Shown here: piece after piece, positions 1-7,603 of the stretch
Position numbering within the stretch: the stretch's first letter is position 1
Layout of the letters: each line of letters opens with the position of its first letter
NCBI GenBank assembly: GCA_900548565.1
Contig: URKV01000013.1
Span: 1 to 23,038 of the forward strand
DNA from: an uncultured Collinsella sp.
GTDB lineage: Bacteria; Actinomycetota; Coriobacteriia; Coriobacteriales; Coriobacteriaceae
Direction: 5' to 3'
Length of the DNA stretch: 23,038 bases
Notes under the pieces: generated by a model
Told to the model about the DNA's origin: nothing
Databases searched by the model: none
What the model saw: the letters and a program-made list of their open reading frames with translations, nothing else
Position numbers and translations under genes: made by a program

Positions 1-173
1 TCGTCGACGTGGGCGTGCACCAGGACGGCCTCGTGCATATCTCCAAGCTGGCCAACCGCTTTGTCAAGCACCCCAGCGACGTGGTGCGCGTCGGCGACAC
101 GGTCAAGGTGTGGGTCGAGAGGGTCGATCGCGACCGCAAAAAGATCTCCCTCACCATGGTGCAGGGAAAATAA
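1..173 (+). CDS. Tex-like S1 RNA-binding protein, C-terminal end (partial)
   Basis: The reading frame is open from base 3 of the window and stops with TAA at 171-173. The visible ~56 residues form a single S1 (OB-fold) RNA-binding domain, with the typical pattern VDVGVHQDGLVHISKLANRF followed by HPSDVVRVGDTVKVWVERVD and RKKISLTM. The phrase 'GVHQDGLVHIS' with a terminal 'ISLTM' close to the stop is characteristic of the C-terminal S1 domain of Tex/YhgF transcription accessory proteins, which bind nucleic acid in the cytoplasm. The 5' part lies outside the window, so the Tex assignment rests on this domain alone; another S1 protein is possible. A hairpin (185-196 with 209-220, one mismatch) follows 11 nt after the stop but has no T-tract. 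Confidence 0.75.
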   Translation, partial: VDVGVHQDGLVHISKLANRFVKHPSDVVRVGDTVKVWVERVDRDRKKISLTMVQGK

Positions 174-250
174 TCCGGCATGAAAATCGGACAAACAAGC
201 CCACGCCCGTTCGTCCGATTAACAGGCACATCTCCGTACACACCACAACA

Positions 251-281
251 AAAAGGTGCCGCCCATCAAAGAGGCGGCACC
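251..281 (-). terminator. Intrinsic terminator of the transaldolase gene
   Basis: GGTGCCGCC (255-263) pairs perfectly with GGCGGCACC (273-281) around a 9-nt loop. Read on the minus strand, the stem is followed directly by TTTTTGTTG, a U-rich tract. It lies about 150 bp downstream of the transaldolase stop, with the long inverted repeat 331-400 in between, so the 3' UTR would be unusually long and structured. Confidence 0.8.
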
Positions 282-330
282 AACAAAGTCTCATTCAGCT
301 CAGAACCTACTGGCAAGCTCGTGCCGGCAG

Positions 331-400
331 CCCCGGCCTTCCCTTTCCCTAGCGCGACTCTCGCAAAGCGCGTGAGCGATAGGGAGAGGGAAGGCCGGGG
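331..400. repeat. Long inverted repeat (21-bp arms)
   Basis: The left arm (331-351) starts CCCCGGCCTTCCC and the right arm (380-400) ends GGGAAGGCCGGGG. The arms match at 20 of 21 positions, and the single difference can form a G-U pair in RNA on one strand. The 28-nt centre contains further GCG/CGC self-complementarity. It has no adjacent T-tract and sits between the transaldolase stop and its terminator, so it looks like an intergenic palindromic repeat and not a terminator. Confidence 0.75.
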
Positions 401-431
401 CGAGCAGCCCACGGCGCAGCCAGTGTTCGCC

Positions 432-1136
432 CTACGGCAGAATATGGAAGCCCAAAGCGGCGATATCCTTGGCAAAGCCGCGCACGGTATCGAGCGAGAC
501 CTCGTACGGGTCACGGCCGATGTTCTTGCGCTTGGCCAGGATGCCGTTGGGCACCGTGATAATCTGGCAACCGCAGGCTTCTGCCTGGTAAATGTTGATG
601 AGCTCGCGCGTGGACGCCCAGAGGACCTCGCAGTTAGGTTTGGCGGCGGCCTTCTTGACCGACTCCGTCATAAACGGAATGGGATCAACACCAGTGTCGG
701 CGATACGGCCGGCAAAGAGCGAGATGATGGACGGCGTCTCGGCGTCAACGGCCTCGACCATCTCATCAACCTGCGTAGGCGTAAAGATGGTGGTGACGTT
801 GACCTTGATGCCGTCGGCGGAAAGCTTGCGCACCAGCTCGGCGGTGGACTCGCCCTTAGTAGTCACACACGGAATCTTGACATAGACGTTCTCAGCCCAG
901 GTAGCGATCTCGCGCGCCTCGACCTCCATGGTCTCGACGTCGTCGGCAAAGACCTCAAACGACACGGACACATCGGTGATGTGGGCCAGAACCTCCTTGG
1001 CAAACGCGCGGTAATCCGTCACGCCGCCCTTCTTCATAAGGGACGGGTTGGTCGTGAAACCCTGAACGTTGCCGTTCTCGTACATGTCGAGCATGCCCTC
1101 GAGGTTTGCACCGTCAGCGAACACCTTGATTGCCAT
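432..1136 (-). CDS. Small transaldolase / fructose-6-phosphate aldolase family protein
   Basis: The gene encodes 234 residues, typical of the compact TalC/FSA-like class I aldolases. These are cytoplasmic TIM-barrel enzymes that transfer or release dihydroxyacetone units in the non-oxidative pentose phosphate pathway. Family features include the N-terminal FADGAN strand (Asp8), GFTTNPSLM (about residues 26-34) and VYVKIPCVT, whose Lys87 is the expected Schiff-base lysine. They also include NVTTIFTPTQ and SLFAGRIADTG, with the latter binding phosphate in the family. The ATG at 1134-1136 was chosen because GAAAGGA lies 9 nt upstream; an upstream ATG would add 8 unconserved residues. Whether it acts as transaldolase or aldolase cannot be read from the sequence. 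Confidence 0.85.
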   Translation of the reverse strand: MAIKVFADGANLEGMLDMYENGNVQGFTTNPSLMKKGGVTDYRAFAKEVLAHITDVSVSFEVFADDVETMEVEAREIATWAENVYVKIPCVTTKGESTAELVRKLSADGIKVNVTTIFTPTQVDEMVEAVDAETPSIISLFAGRIADTGVDPIPFMTESVKKAAAKPNCEVLWASTRELINIYQAEACGCQIITVPNGILAKRKNIGRDPYEVSLDTVRGFAKDIAALGFHILP

Positions 1137-1329
1137 CTGCCTGATTCCTTTCGCTTGCACAAGGCCGGTAAACTGCTAAACACTTTACCTACGTTTATCA
1201 AGGCGTGAGCTGCGGTTTTTTATCTTCTCGGCGAACGGTATAAACACCTCAGTGTTTGGATTGATAAATCGATTGAGCATGCAAAAGCAAAGAGTCGCAG
1301 TTTGAGCAAACGTCAGAACGTGGGATTCA

Positions 1330-2157
1330 TTAGATGAGGCCGAAATGCTGCATCGCTGTGACGGTGCCGTCGTGTGCGACATCATCAGTCGCGTAGTCGG
1401 CGAGCGCCTTGACCTCGGGCATAGCGTTGCCCATGGCCACGGCCGTCTCGACAGCGGCGAGCATACCCAGATCGTTGCCGGAATCGCCAAAGCCAAAGGT
1501 GCGCGCGTTGCCGGTGCGACCCAGGTATTCCAGCGCTCGCGCCACGCCCACGCCCTTGTCAATGCCCTTGGGGCTCAGCTCGCGATTCTGGCCACCGGTG
1601 TTGCACAGCTCAAACTCGCGATCGATAAAGCCATCATCGTTGGCTACGCGAGCCAGGTCGCACGCGTTAATGCACACCTTGCCCAAGCGCAAGCGGCCAT
1701 CGATGCGCATTTCCTCGGCGCCATGCACCACAGCGGTGCCGATCAAAGACGATTGTTCAACGCCCGCAGGCTCCAGCGCAAAGGTTGCCTCGTTGGCCTC
1801 GAAAAAGGCCTCAATCCCTGCCGCGGCCATACGGCGTGCAAGCTCCGCGATAACGTCCTCGTCAAAGCAGTCCTCATGCACCACGCGGCCCTCGACCTCG
1901 AGCGTGGCGCCCGCCATGGCAACGACGCCCGCGGGGTCGAGCGCACGCAGGCTATCGGCGATGAGCCACAGGGGGCGACCCGTGCAGATAAACGCCTTGT
2001 GTCCCGCGTCGCGCAGACGATGAAACGCCTCGACGACCGCCTGCGAGGGACGCACCGCCGAGAAGTCCTTATCGGTCATATCGTCGGGATCGAACGACGT
2101 CAGCGTGCCGTCCACGTCAAAAAAGAGCACGGCGGAATCGGGGCACGCATCAATCAT
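1330..2157 (-). CDS. Cof-type HAD-superfamily (class IIB) sugar/nucleotide phosphatase
   Basis: This 275-aa cytoplasmic hydrolase has all HAD motifs. Motif I is FFDVDGTL, with nucleophile Asp14 and acid/base Asp16. Motif II is the Thr in ICTGR (about 57-61). The lysine motif is in SPKGIDKG, and motif III/IV is GDSGNDLGML. The SPKGIDKG plus GDSGND arrangement and the central alpha/beta cap place it in the Cof/YbiV/SupH class IIB group, which dephosphorylates sugar phosphates, FMN or PLP; the substrate cannot be named. The start ATG at 2155-2157 has AAAGGA about 6 nt upstream. It is divergent from rlmKL with a 75-bp shared promoter region. The ~190 bp downstream, before the transaldolase gene, shows only a 6-bp hairpin (1242-1257) and no clear terminator. 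Confidence 0.85.
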   Translation of the reverse strand: MIDACPDSAVLFFDVDGTLTSFDPDDMTDKDFSAVRPSQAVVEAFHRLRDAGHKAFICTGRPLWLIADSLRALDPAGVVAMAGATLEVEGRVVHEDCFDEDVIAELARRMAAAGIEAFFEANEATFALEPAGVEQSSLIGTAVVHGAEEMRIDGRLRLGKVCINACDLARVANDDGFIDREFELCNTGGQNRELSPKGIDKGVGVARALEYLGRTGNARTFGFGDSGNDLGMLAAVETAVAMGNAMPEVKALADYATDDVAHDGTVTAMQHFGLI

Positions 2158-2199
2158 ATGGGTTCCTTTCGGGGGCGAGAGTAAACGAAGTATCCATCA

Positions 2200-2205
2200 T
2201 ATAAT
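2200..2205 (+). promoter_or_regulatory. Candidate -10 box for rlmKL
   Basis: A perfect TATAAT lies 28 bp before the rlmKL ATG in the 75-bp divergent gap. No good -35 hexamer is present at 16-18 bp spacing, so this is a partial match only. Confidence 0.35.
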
Positions 2206-2232
2206 GGAGCGACGCAACCAGAGAGGTCACCC

Positions 2233-4800
2233 ATGGAATTTTACGCAAGCTGCCCCGAGGGCTTTGAATCCGCACTCGCTAACGAGCTCAAGTGGCTCGG
2301 GCTTTCGCATGTCCGCCGCCTGAAGGGCCGCGCTACGTTTGAGGGCGAGCTCGAAGAAGGCTACCGCGCCTGTCTGTGGTCGCGCCTGGCGAGCCGCGTG
2401 TTTGTAGTGCTTGGGCGCTTTGAGGCGCAGGATGCCGATGCGTTGTACGACGGCGTTTACGACATCGCCTGGGAGAGCATTGTTCGCTCGGGCGCCACCA
2501 TCGCCATCACCGCCCGCGGCGTGACCGAGCAGCTGCGCAACACGCGCTTCTCGGCCCTGCGCGCCAAGGACGCGCTGTGCGACCGTCTGGCCGAGACCAC
2601 GGGCCGTCGCGCCGATGTCGACGCCGCCGATCCCGATGTTCACCTACTGCTTTCGCTGCGCCAGCGCCGCGCGAGCATCAGCCTGGACCTTTCGGGCGAC
2701 CCGCTGTTCAAGCGCCTGCCGCCTGCGGCGACCCGTGCCGGCGAGGGCGCACACGTGTTGCGTCCCGACTACGCCGCCCTGGTGCTGGCGCAGGTCGGCT
2801 GGACCGCACTGTGCGAGCGCGAGCTGACGGCCGACGATTACGAGAACGAAGCCCTGCCCACGCTGATCGATGCCTCGTGCGCCGGCGGCGGTCTGCTGCT
2901 GGAGGCCGTGAACATTCTGACCGACCGCGCCCCGGGCGCCGCACGCGAGCGCTGGGGCTTTGAGGGCTGGCAGCTGCACGATGCCGCCCTGTGGGAGCAG
3001 CTGCTTGCCGAGGCGCGCGAGCGCGAGGCGGCAGCGCGCGAGCGCCAGGCGCGCATCGTGGCCGTGGATGTTGACCCCACCGCCCGCAAGACCGCTGAGC
3101 GCATGGTTAAATGTGCCGGCTACAAGCGCTTTGTCGATTTTTGCGCCGCCAAGTCCGCCACCGTACTGGACCACGCGGGCGCTGTCGCCGGCGCCGCCGT
3201 GGTCGCGGATACGACCGAGACACCGCTTTCGCTCATGCATGACACCATGACGCTCATCGGCGAGTTGCGCCGCGCGCCCGAGCTTGCCGCGGCGCCGGTC
3301 GCCGCGCTCACCCGCGACGGATTGCTGGCCCGCGCGCTCCACACCGAGCCCGAGCGCTCGATCGCCGTCATGCCCAACAACGAAGAGGCGACCGTCGAAG
3401 TCTGGCCTTCGCTCGACCACGCCGCCGCAGCGTTTGAGGCTGCGACCAGTGCGGATGCCAAGGCCGAGGCTGCGAATGCCAACGACGTTAACGACAAAGC
3501 CACCGCTTCCGCCATGCCCGAGCCTGCCGCCATGCTCGACCTGGGCGACGGCAAGCCGCTGCCCGTGCTCATCCCCGAGTCCGAGCAGTTCGCCAACCGC
3601 CTGCGCAAGAATGCCCGTCTGCGCCGCAAGTGGGCCAGACGCGAGGGCGTGAGCTGCTACCGCGTCTACGATGCCGACCTGCCCGACTACTCCGCCGCTA
3701 TCGACCTGTACGAGGGTTGCCCGCAGACGCCGGGCCGCTGGCTCGTCATCGCCGAATACGCCGCGCCCAAGACCATCGACCCCGCACTGGCCCAGGCCCG
3801 TATGCTCGACATTCTGGCCATCGCGCCGCGCATCCTAGATGTTCCCGCCGAGCATGTGCACGCCAAGGCCCGCATGCGTTCGCGCGGCGGCTCGCAGTAC
3901 GGCAAGCAGGGCGCCGGCAAGGGCGGCTCGGGCGAGCGCGCCAACATCGCGCGCCGGCGTCTGCCGCTCATCGAAGAAGGCGGGCTCACCTTTGCCGTCA
4001 ACTTTGACGACTATTTGGATGTGGGCATCTTCTTGGATCACCGCGTCACCCGCAACCTGGTGCGCGAACACGCCAAACAGGCACGCCGCTTCCTCAACCT
4101 GTTCGCCTATACCGGCACCGCCACCTGCTATGCGGCCGACGGCGGCGTCGAGGAAACCGTGACAGTCGACCTTTCCAACACCTACCTGGACTGGGCCGAG
4201 CGCAATATGCGCCAGAACGGCCTTGTTGGTCCGCAGCATCATTTTGTGCGCGACGACGTGCTCGCCTGGATTCGCGACCAGCGCCAGACGCGCAACCGCT
4301 GGGACTTGATCTTTGTCGACCCGCCCACGTTCTCGAACTCGTCCAAGATGGGCCGCCGCACCTGGGATGTCCAGCGCGACCATGTTGAGCTTTTGGCCGG
4401 CGTATCTCGCCTGCTTGCACAGGGCGGACATGCCATCTTTAGCTGCAACCTGCGCGGCTTCCGCCCCGAAACGCGCAAGCTCGCGCGCGCGGGCGTCGTG
4501 CTGGAGGACATTACGGCACAGACCATCCCCGAGGACTTCGCGCGCAACCAGAAGGTGCACCACTGCTATATCGTGCGCCGCCTGCCCATCGAGGACGCCA
4601 TGGCCGAGGTCGGCTTTAGCGCCGAGGAGATTGCCGAGCGAACCGAGGAGCTGCGCAACCCCGAGGCCCGCAAGCCTCGAGCAACGACGCCCGCGCACGC
4701 GCAGACCGGCAACGGCAAGTCCAACTTTGCCGGCAAACCCTCTCCTGCCGGCAAGCCCAAAAAGAAGAAGTTCTACGCCAGCAAGCCCAAGGGCAAATAG
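2233..4800 (+). CDS. rlmKL: Bifunctional-type 23S rRNA methyltransferase RlmKL with degenerate RlmL half
   Basis: This 855-aa fusion has the layout of E. coli RlmKL. It starts with a THUMP-type RNA-binding region (about 1-160, MEFYASCPEGFE). The RlmL-like methyltransferase domain follows (about 165-330; DRAPG, RWGFEGWQLHD). A linker leads to the RlmK half (about 450-790), with FANRLRKN, CYRVYDADLPDY, NLFAYTGTAT (SAM site) and DPPTFSNSSKM (696-706, catalytic loop). RlmK makes m7G2069 and RlmL makes m2G2445 in E. coli numbering. Here the RlmL SAM loop reads DASCAGGG, where DPMCGSGT is expected, and the NPPYGERL catalytic motif is missing (VADTTETPLS near 324-333). Only the RlmK activity therefore looks intact. 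A Lys-rich tail (about 785-855) follows. The start has GAGAGG 6 nt upstream. Confidence 0.88.
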   Translation: MEFYASCPEGFESALANELKWLGLSHVRRLKGRATFEGELEEGYRACLWSRLASRVFVVLGRFEAQDADALYDGVYDIAWESIVRSGATIAITARGVTEQLRNTRFSALRAKDALCDRLAETTGRRADVDAADPDVHLLLSLRQRRASISLDLSGDPLFKRLPPAATRAGEGAHVLRPDYAALVLAQVGWTALCERELTADDYENEALPTLIDASCAGGGLLLEAVNILTDRAPGAARERWGFEGWQLHDAALWEQLLAEAREREAAARERQARIVAVDVDPTARKTAERMVKCAGYKRFVDFCAAKSATVLDHAGAVAGAAVVADTTETPLSLMHDTMTLIGELRRAPELAAAPVAALTRDGLLARALHTEPERSIAVMPNNEEATVEVWPSLDHAAAAFEAATSADAKAEAANANDVNDKATASAMPEPAAMLDLGDGKPLPVLIPESEQFANRLRKNARLRRKWARREGVSCYRVYDADLPDYSAAIDLYEGCPQTPGRWLVIAEYAAPKTIDPALAQARMLDILAIAPRILDVPAEHVHAKARMRSRGGSQYGKQGAGKGGSGERANIARRRLPLIEEGGLTFAVNFDDYLDVGIFLDHRVTRNLVREHAKQARRFLNLFAYTGTATCYAADGGVEETVTVDLSNTYLDWAERNMRQNGLVGPQHHFVRDDVLAWIRDQRQTRNRWDLIFVDPPTFSNSSKMGRRTWDVQRDHVELLAGVSRLLAQGGHAIFSCNLRGFRPETRKLARAGVVLEDITAQTIPEDFARNQKVHHCYIVRRLPIEDAMAEVGFSAEEIAERTEELRNPEARKPRATTPAHAQTGNGKSNFAGKPSPAGKPKKKKFYASKPKGK

Positions 4801-4804
4801 ACAA

Positions 4805-4869
4805 AGTTACGGTGGAATAGTTCCTAAAAGCCTGGTAAAGGCCAAAACAGGAACTATTTCACCGCAACT
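4805..4869. repeat. Imperfect 21-bp inverted repeat between convergent rlmKL and kdpE
   Basis: The left arm (4805-4825, ending GGAATAGTTCCT) and the right arm (4849-4869, starting AGGAACTATTTC) pair at 19 of 21 positions. The loop carries a second small hairpin, GCCT/AGGC. It starts 5 bp after the rlmKL stop and ends 25 bp before the kdpE stop. It may serve as a bidirectional terminator, but the flanking T-runs are weak. Confidence 0.65.
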
Positions 4870-4893
4870 CATATTGGGACGGTGGTTGGCGAT

Positions 4894-5607
4894 CTAGCCT
4901 TGGGTGACCAATCGGTAACCGATGCCCACGTGTGTTTGGATATAGCGCGGGTGCGCGGGGTCGGACTCGATCTTCTTGCGCAGCGTGCCCATAAAGACAC
5001 GCAGGCTTGCCAGGTCACTCTTAGTTGCCGTGCCCCAAATCTCGTGCAGGATAAACTGGTGCGTCAGTACCTTGTCGGCGTTATGCGCCAGCAGGCACAG
5101 GAGCTTGTACTCGATCGGCGTCAGATGCAGCTCCTCGCCATCCATCGTGGCGATGCCGGCATCAAAATCGATATGTAGCTCACCGGTATCGAACGAGCCC
5201 TCGGAGGCAACGCCGCCCGTTTGCGCATACGAAAGGCGCCTGAGCGTCGTGCGAATGCGCGCGAGCAGCTCCTCGACCGAAAACGGCTTGGTCAGGTAGT
5301 CGTCGGCGCCGGCATCGAGCGCGCGAATCTTGTCCGCATCCTCGCTGCGCGCCGAGACCACGATGATCGGCATGCCCGACCATGCGCGCACCGACTCCAC
5401 CACCTTGACGCCGTCCATATCGGGCAGGCCCAGATCGAGCAGCACAATGCTCGGCGCCTGCGACGAGGCGGCGGCGATGGCGGCATGGGCGGTCTCCACA
5501 GCCATATGGCGCAAGCCGTGCGCCTCGAGCGCGGCGACGATAAGGTTGCGGACGGCGGGGTCGTCCTCAACGACCAAGATGAGCGGTTTCACGGCAGAGT
5601 TCGGCAC
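4894..5607 (-). CDS. kdpE: KdpE-like response regulator (OmpR/PhoB family)
   Basis: The gene encodes 237 residues. The receiver domain (about 8-120) has acidic pocket Glu14/Asp15/Asp16, phospho-acceptor Asp58 in LLDLGLPDMDG, Ser85 and Lys107 in YLTKPF. The winged-helix DNA-binding domain (about 140-235) contains LTPIEYKLL, VLTHQFILHEIWG and RVFMGTLRKKIE, closely matching KdpE, the transcriptional partner of KdpD in potassium and osmotic regulation. The start is a GTG at 5605-5607 with AAGGAG 7 nt upstream, and that Shine-Dalgarno overlaps the kdpD stop. The two genes are only 4 bp apart and so are probably translationally coupled. An upstream ATG in the same frame would run back into kdpD and is unlikely. 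Confidence 0.87.
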   Translation of the reverse strand: MPNSAVKPLILVVEDDPAVRNLIVAALEAHGLRHMAVETAHAAIAAASSQAPSIVLLDLGLPDMDGVKVVESVRAWSGMPIIVVSARSEDADKIRALDAGADDYLTKPFSVEELLARIRTTLRRLSYAQTGGVASEGSFDTGELHIDFDAGIATMDGEELHLTPIEYKLLCLLAHNADKVLTHQFILHEIWGTATKSDLASLRVFMGTLRKKIESDPAHPRYIQTHVGIGYRLVTQG

Positions 5608-5611
5608 AGCG

Positions 5612-7237
5612 CTACTCCTTATCAAACGAAACATCGGCGACGGGAAGCTCAATCGTAAAGACCGAGCCGTGCGGGTCCGCCGCGGCAACCTCTATGCTAC
5701 CGCCATGCGCCAGCGCAATGGAGCGGCAGAGCGAAAGCCCCAGGCCCACACTACGGTGGCTGTCGGCCAGGCCATGGTTGGCGGTATAGAACGACTCAAA
5801 GATGCGCTCGCGATCCTCGGGTGCGATGCCCGGGCCGTCATCGGCCACCGAGCACGCCACGCGCCCATCGTCGATGCCAATCGAAATCACGATATGAGAG
5901 CCTGCGGGCGTATAGGTGATGGCGTTGTTCACCAGATTGACCACCAGCTGCACCATCAGGCGCGCATCGACGTTGACGAGCGCCGGCTCATCGCACGCCA
6001 CCACCTTAAGGTCGTGCTCGCGCACGGCAGGGTTCACGTGGCGCAGCGCCTCCTCGACGATATCGTCCATGAGCTCGAGTGTGGTCGACAGGCGCATACC
6101 GCCACCCTCGAGCTTGGTGATGGCGAGCAGGTTCTCGACGGTGGCGTTGAGCCATTGCGCATCCGAGCGAATGGAAAGGAGCAGGCCGCGGCGCGTCTGG
6201 GCATCGAGCACCGCGGTGCCGGTCGAGCCCTGATCGAGCAGGACATCGGCATTGCCCGAAATACTGGTGAGCGGCGTACGCAGATCGTGCGAGATGGAGC
6301 GCAGCAGGTTGGCGCGCAGCTGTTCGTTTTTGGCGAGCACCGCCGCCTCCTCGCGGGCCTCCATGGCGCGGGCGCGATCGAGTGCCAGCTCGCCTTCGCT
6401 CACGATGGCATCGGCAAGTGTTCGCTCCTCGTGCGTCAGCACGTCGGGCTCGGCAACGATAGCCAGCACGCCCACCACCGAGGCGGGGTCGCCCGAGCGC
6501 GCGAAGCCGTCGCCTGTGCGAACCGTCAGGTAGATGCCATAAAACGCCGAGCCGCCATAGGTGGCATCGAGCGGCGTTCCCACATAGGCGGATGCCGAGA
6601 GCCGCGGCGGCATCTGCGGCGCCAGTTCGTGCACCGGTGCGGCATCGCCCACGGCCGTGTATGTCGCACGCGGCAGCAGGTCATCGCCCTCGGCGTCGGC
6701 GCTGTACCACACGACCGGACAGCCCGAAAGACGCGCCAGCTGCGTTGCCATGGCATGGACAATCTGCTGCTGATCGGCGCACCGCTGTAGCATGCGGTTG
6801 GTCTCGAGCACCATATGCGTGCGACGGTCGCTGGCGGCAGCCTGTGCCAAGGCACGGCGCAGGGCCAACGCAATCGAGCTCGACACAAGCGAGACCACGA
6901 ACATGATGAAGAACATGCCGGGATAGCCGCGGTCGATAAGCGACAGCGAGTAGCGCGGGTCGACAAACAAGAAGTTGTAGAGCGCCACGGCGGCAGCCGA
7001 GCTCAGCAAGCAATACAGGCGACTCCAGGTAAAGAATGCGCACAGCTGAACGGCGAACACATAGACGATCATGATGCTCGGCGCGAGACCCGGATGGTCG
7101 AGCAGCGCGCCCACAATCGTCGCCGCGACCAGCAGCCCCACCGATACGCAGGCGTCATACAGAGGAGTGCGGCGCGTCAGCGTTGTGCGCCGCCACCAAA
7201 AGCTATCGGCAATATCGCCGTCCGTACGGACGTCCAT
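5612..7237 (-). CDS. kdpD: Short KdpD-like sensor histidine kinase lacking the N-terminal KdpD/Usp domains
   Basis: This 541-aa membrane kinase begins with four predicted DUF4118-type transmembrane segments (about 28-125; YNFLFVDPRYSL is typical of KdpD). A GAF-like region follows (about 140-290). The HisKA helix has SISHDLRTPLTSISGNADVLL, with His317 the phosphorylation site. The ATPase domain carries NLVNNAITYTP (N box), DDGPGIAPEDRERIFE (G1) and SVGLGLSLCRSIA (G2). Canonical KdpD is about 900 aa because of an N-terminal cytoplasmic KdpD sensor plus Usp domain; both are absent here. The M at 7235-7237 is preceded by a G-rich AGAGGGGCGGGG stretch. It overlaps no gene but is coupled to kdpE. 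A hairpin (7266-7303) precedes it. Confidence 0.87.
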   Translation of the reverse strand: MDVRTDGDIADSFWWRRTTLTRRTPLYDACVSVGLLVAATIVGALLDHPGLAPSIMIVYVFAVQLCAFFTWSRLYCLLSSAAAVALYNFLFVDPRYSLSLIDRGYPGMFFIMFVVSLVSSSIALALRRALAQAAASDRRTHMVLETNRMLQRCADQQQIVHAMATQLARLSGCPVVWYSADAEGDDLLPRATYTAVGDAAPVHELAPQMPPRLSASAYVGTPLDATYGGSAFYGIYLTVRTGDGFARSGDPASVVGVLAIVAEPDVLTHEERTLADAIVSEGELALDRARAMEAREEAAVLAKNEQLRANLLRSISHDLRTPLTSISGNADVLLDQGSTGTAVLDAQTRRGLLLSIRSDAQWLNATVENLLAITKLEGGGMRLSTTLELMDDIVEEALRHVNPAVREHDLKVVACDEPALVNVDARLMVQLVVNLVNNAITYTPAGSHIVISIGIDDGRVACSVADDGPGIAPEDRERIFESFYTANHGLADSHRSVGLGLSLCRSIALAHGGSIEVAAADPHGSVFTIELPVADVSFDKE

Positions 7238-7265
7238 CAGTGCCCCGCCCCTCTCTCAAAAACAA

Positions 7266-7317
7266 AAACCACCACAAAGGGACAGGCACCTTTGTGGTGG
7301 TTTCCCTTGTGGTGGTT
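7266..7317 (-). repeat. Perfect 15-bp palindrome with extra half-arm, terminator-like on the minus strand
   Basis: AAACCACCACAAAGG (7266-7280) pairs perfectly with 7289-7303 around an 8-nt loop GACAGGCA. A near copy of the right arm (CCCTTGTGGTGGTTC, 7304-7318) follows at once. Read on the minus strand, the stem ends in TTTTTGTTTTTG, so it can act as a terminator or attenuator between the 64-aa gene and kdpD. Confidence 0.7.
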
Positions 7318-7348
7318 CCAAGTGTATAGCCTTTGCAACCGGCGGTCG

Positions 7349-7543
7349 CTAGACAAACAGCACGTGCGCGAGCAGGGCACACACGCACACCGCTCCAAAT
7401 ACCAGTGCCACGATCGAGATCACGCGGTCGGCCATATCCATGTTGGCACGATTCGTAAAGAACCGATCTTCGGCGGCATCGACACGCGCCTCACGCACCA
7501 TTTCGACCACCGCCTCACGGCCATCGAGCGCCTTTGTATCCAT
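7349..7543 (-). CDS. Small single-pass membrane protein between kup and kdpD
   Basis: The gene encodes 64 residues of no family I recognise. It has a charged, soluble N-terminal part (MDTKALDGREAVVEMVREA, then DAAEDRFF) and one C-terminal hydrophobic segment of about 22 residues (ISIVALVFGAVCVCALLAHV) that ends almost at the stop. This suggests a tail-anchored protein. The ATG at 7541-7543 was chosen because GGGGAGG lies 5-6 nt upstream; in-frame ATG at 7573 or TTG at 7582 would add 10-13 residues but have poorer sites. It lies 60 bp after kup and ahead of kdpD on the same strand. A role as accessory or regulator of potassium uptake is only a guess from position. Confidence 0.65.
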   Translation of the reverse strand: MDTKALDGREAVVEMVREARVDAAEDRFFTNRANMDMADRVISIVALVFGAVCVCALLAHVLFV

Positions 7544-7603
7544 GTTTACCTCCCCGGCCTCATGCTTATCCATCAAAAACAAACTCCGTGTAGCCGCCGA
7601 CGT

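Larger units (their letters stand above)
174..431. other. Convergent intergenic region with two inverted repeats
   Basis: This 258-bp gap separates the plus-strand Tex-like gene from the minus-strand transaldolase gene. It contains a weak hairpin after Tex (185-220), the intrinsic terminator of the transaldolase gene (255-281) and a 21-bp-arm inverted repeat (331-400). No convincing coding frame is present. Confidence 0.6.

Noticed and set aside
180..1208. Long plus-strand open frame (342 codons) opposite the transaldolase gene
   Set aside because: It is antisense to a clearly conserved enzyme, starts inside the Tex downstream region and has the Arg/His-rich composition of a shadow frame in GC-rich DNA.
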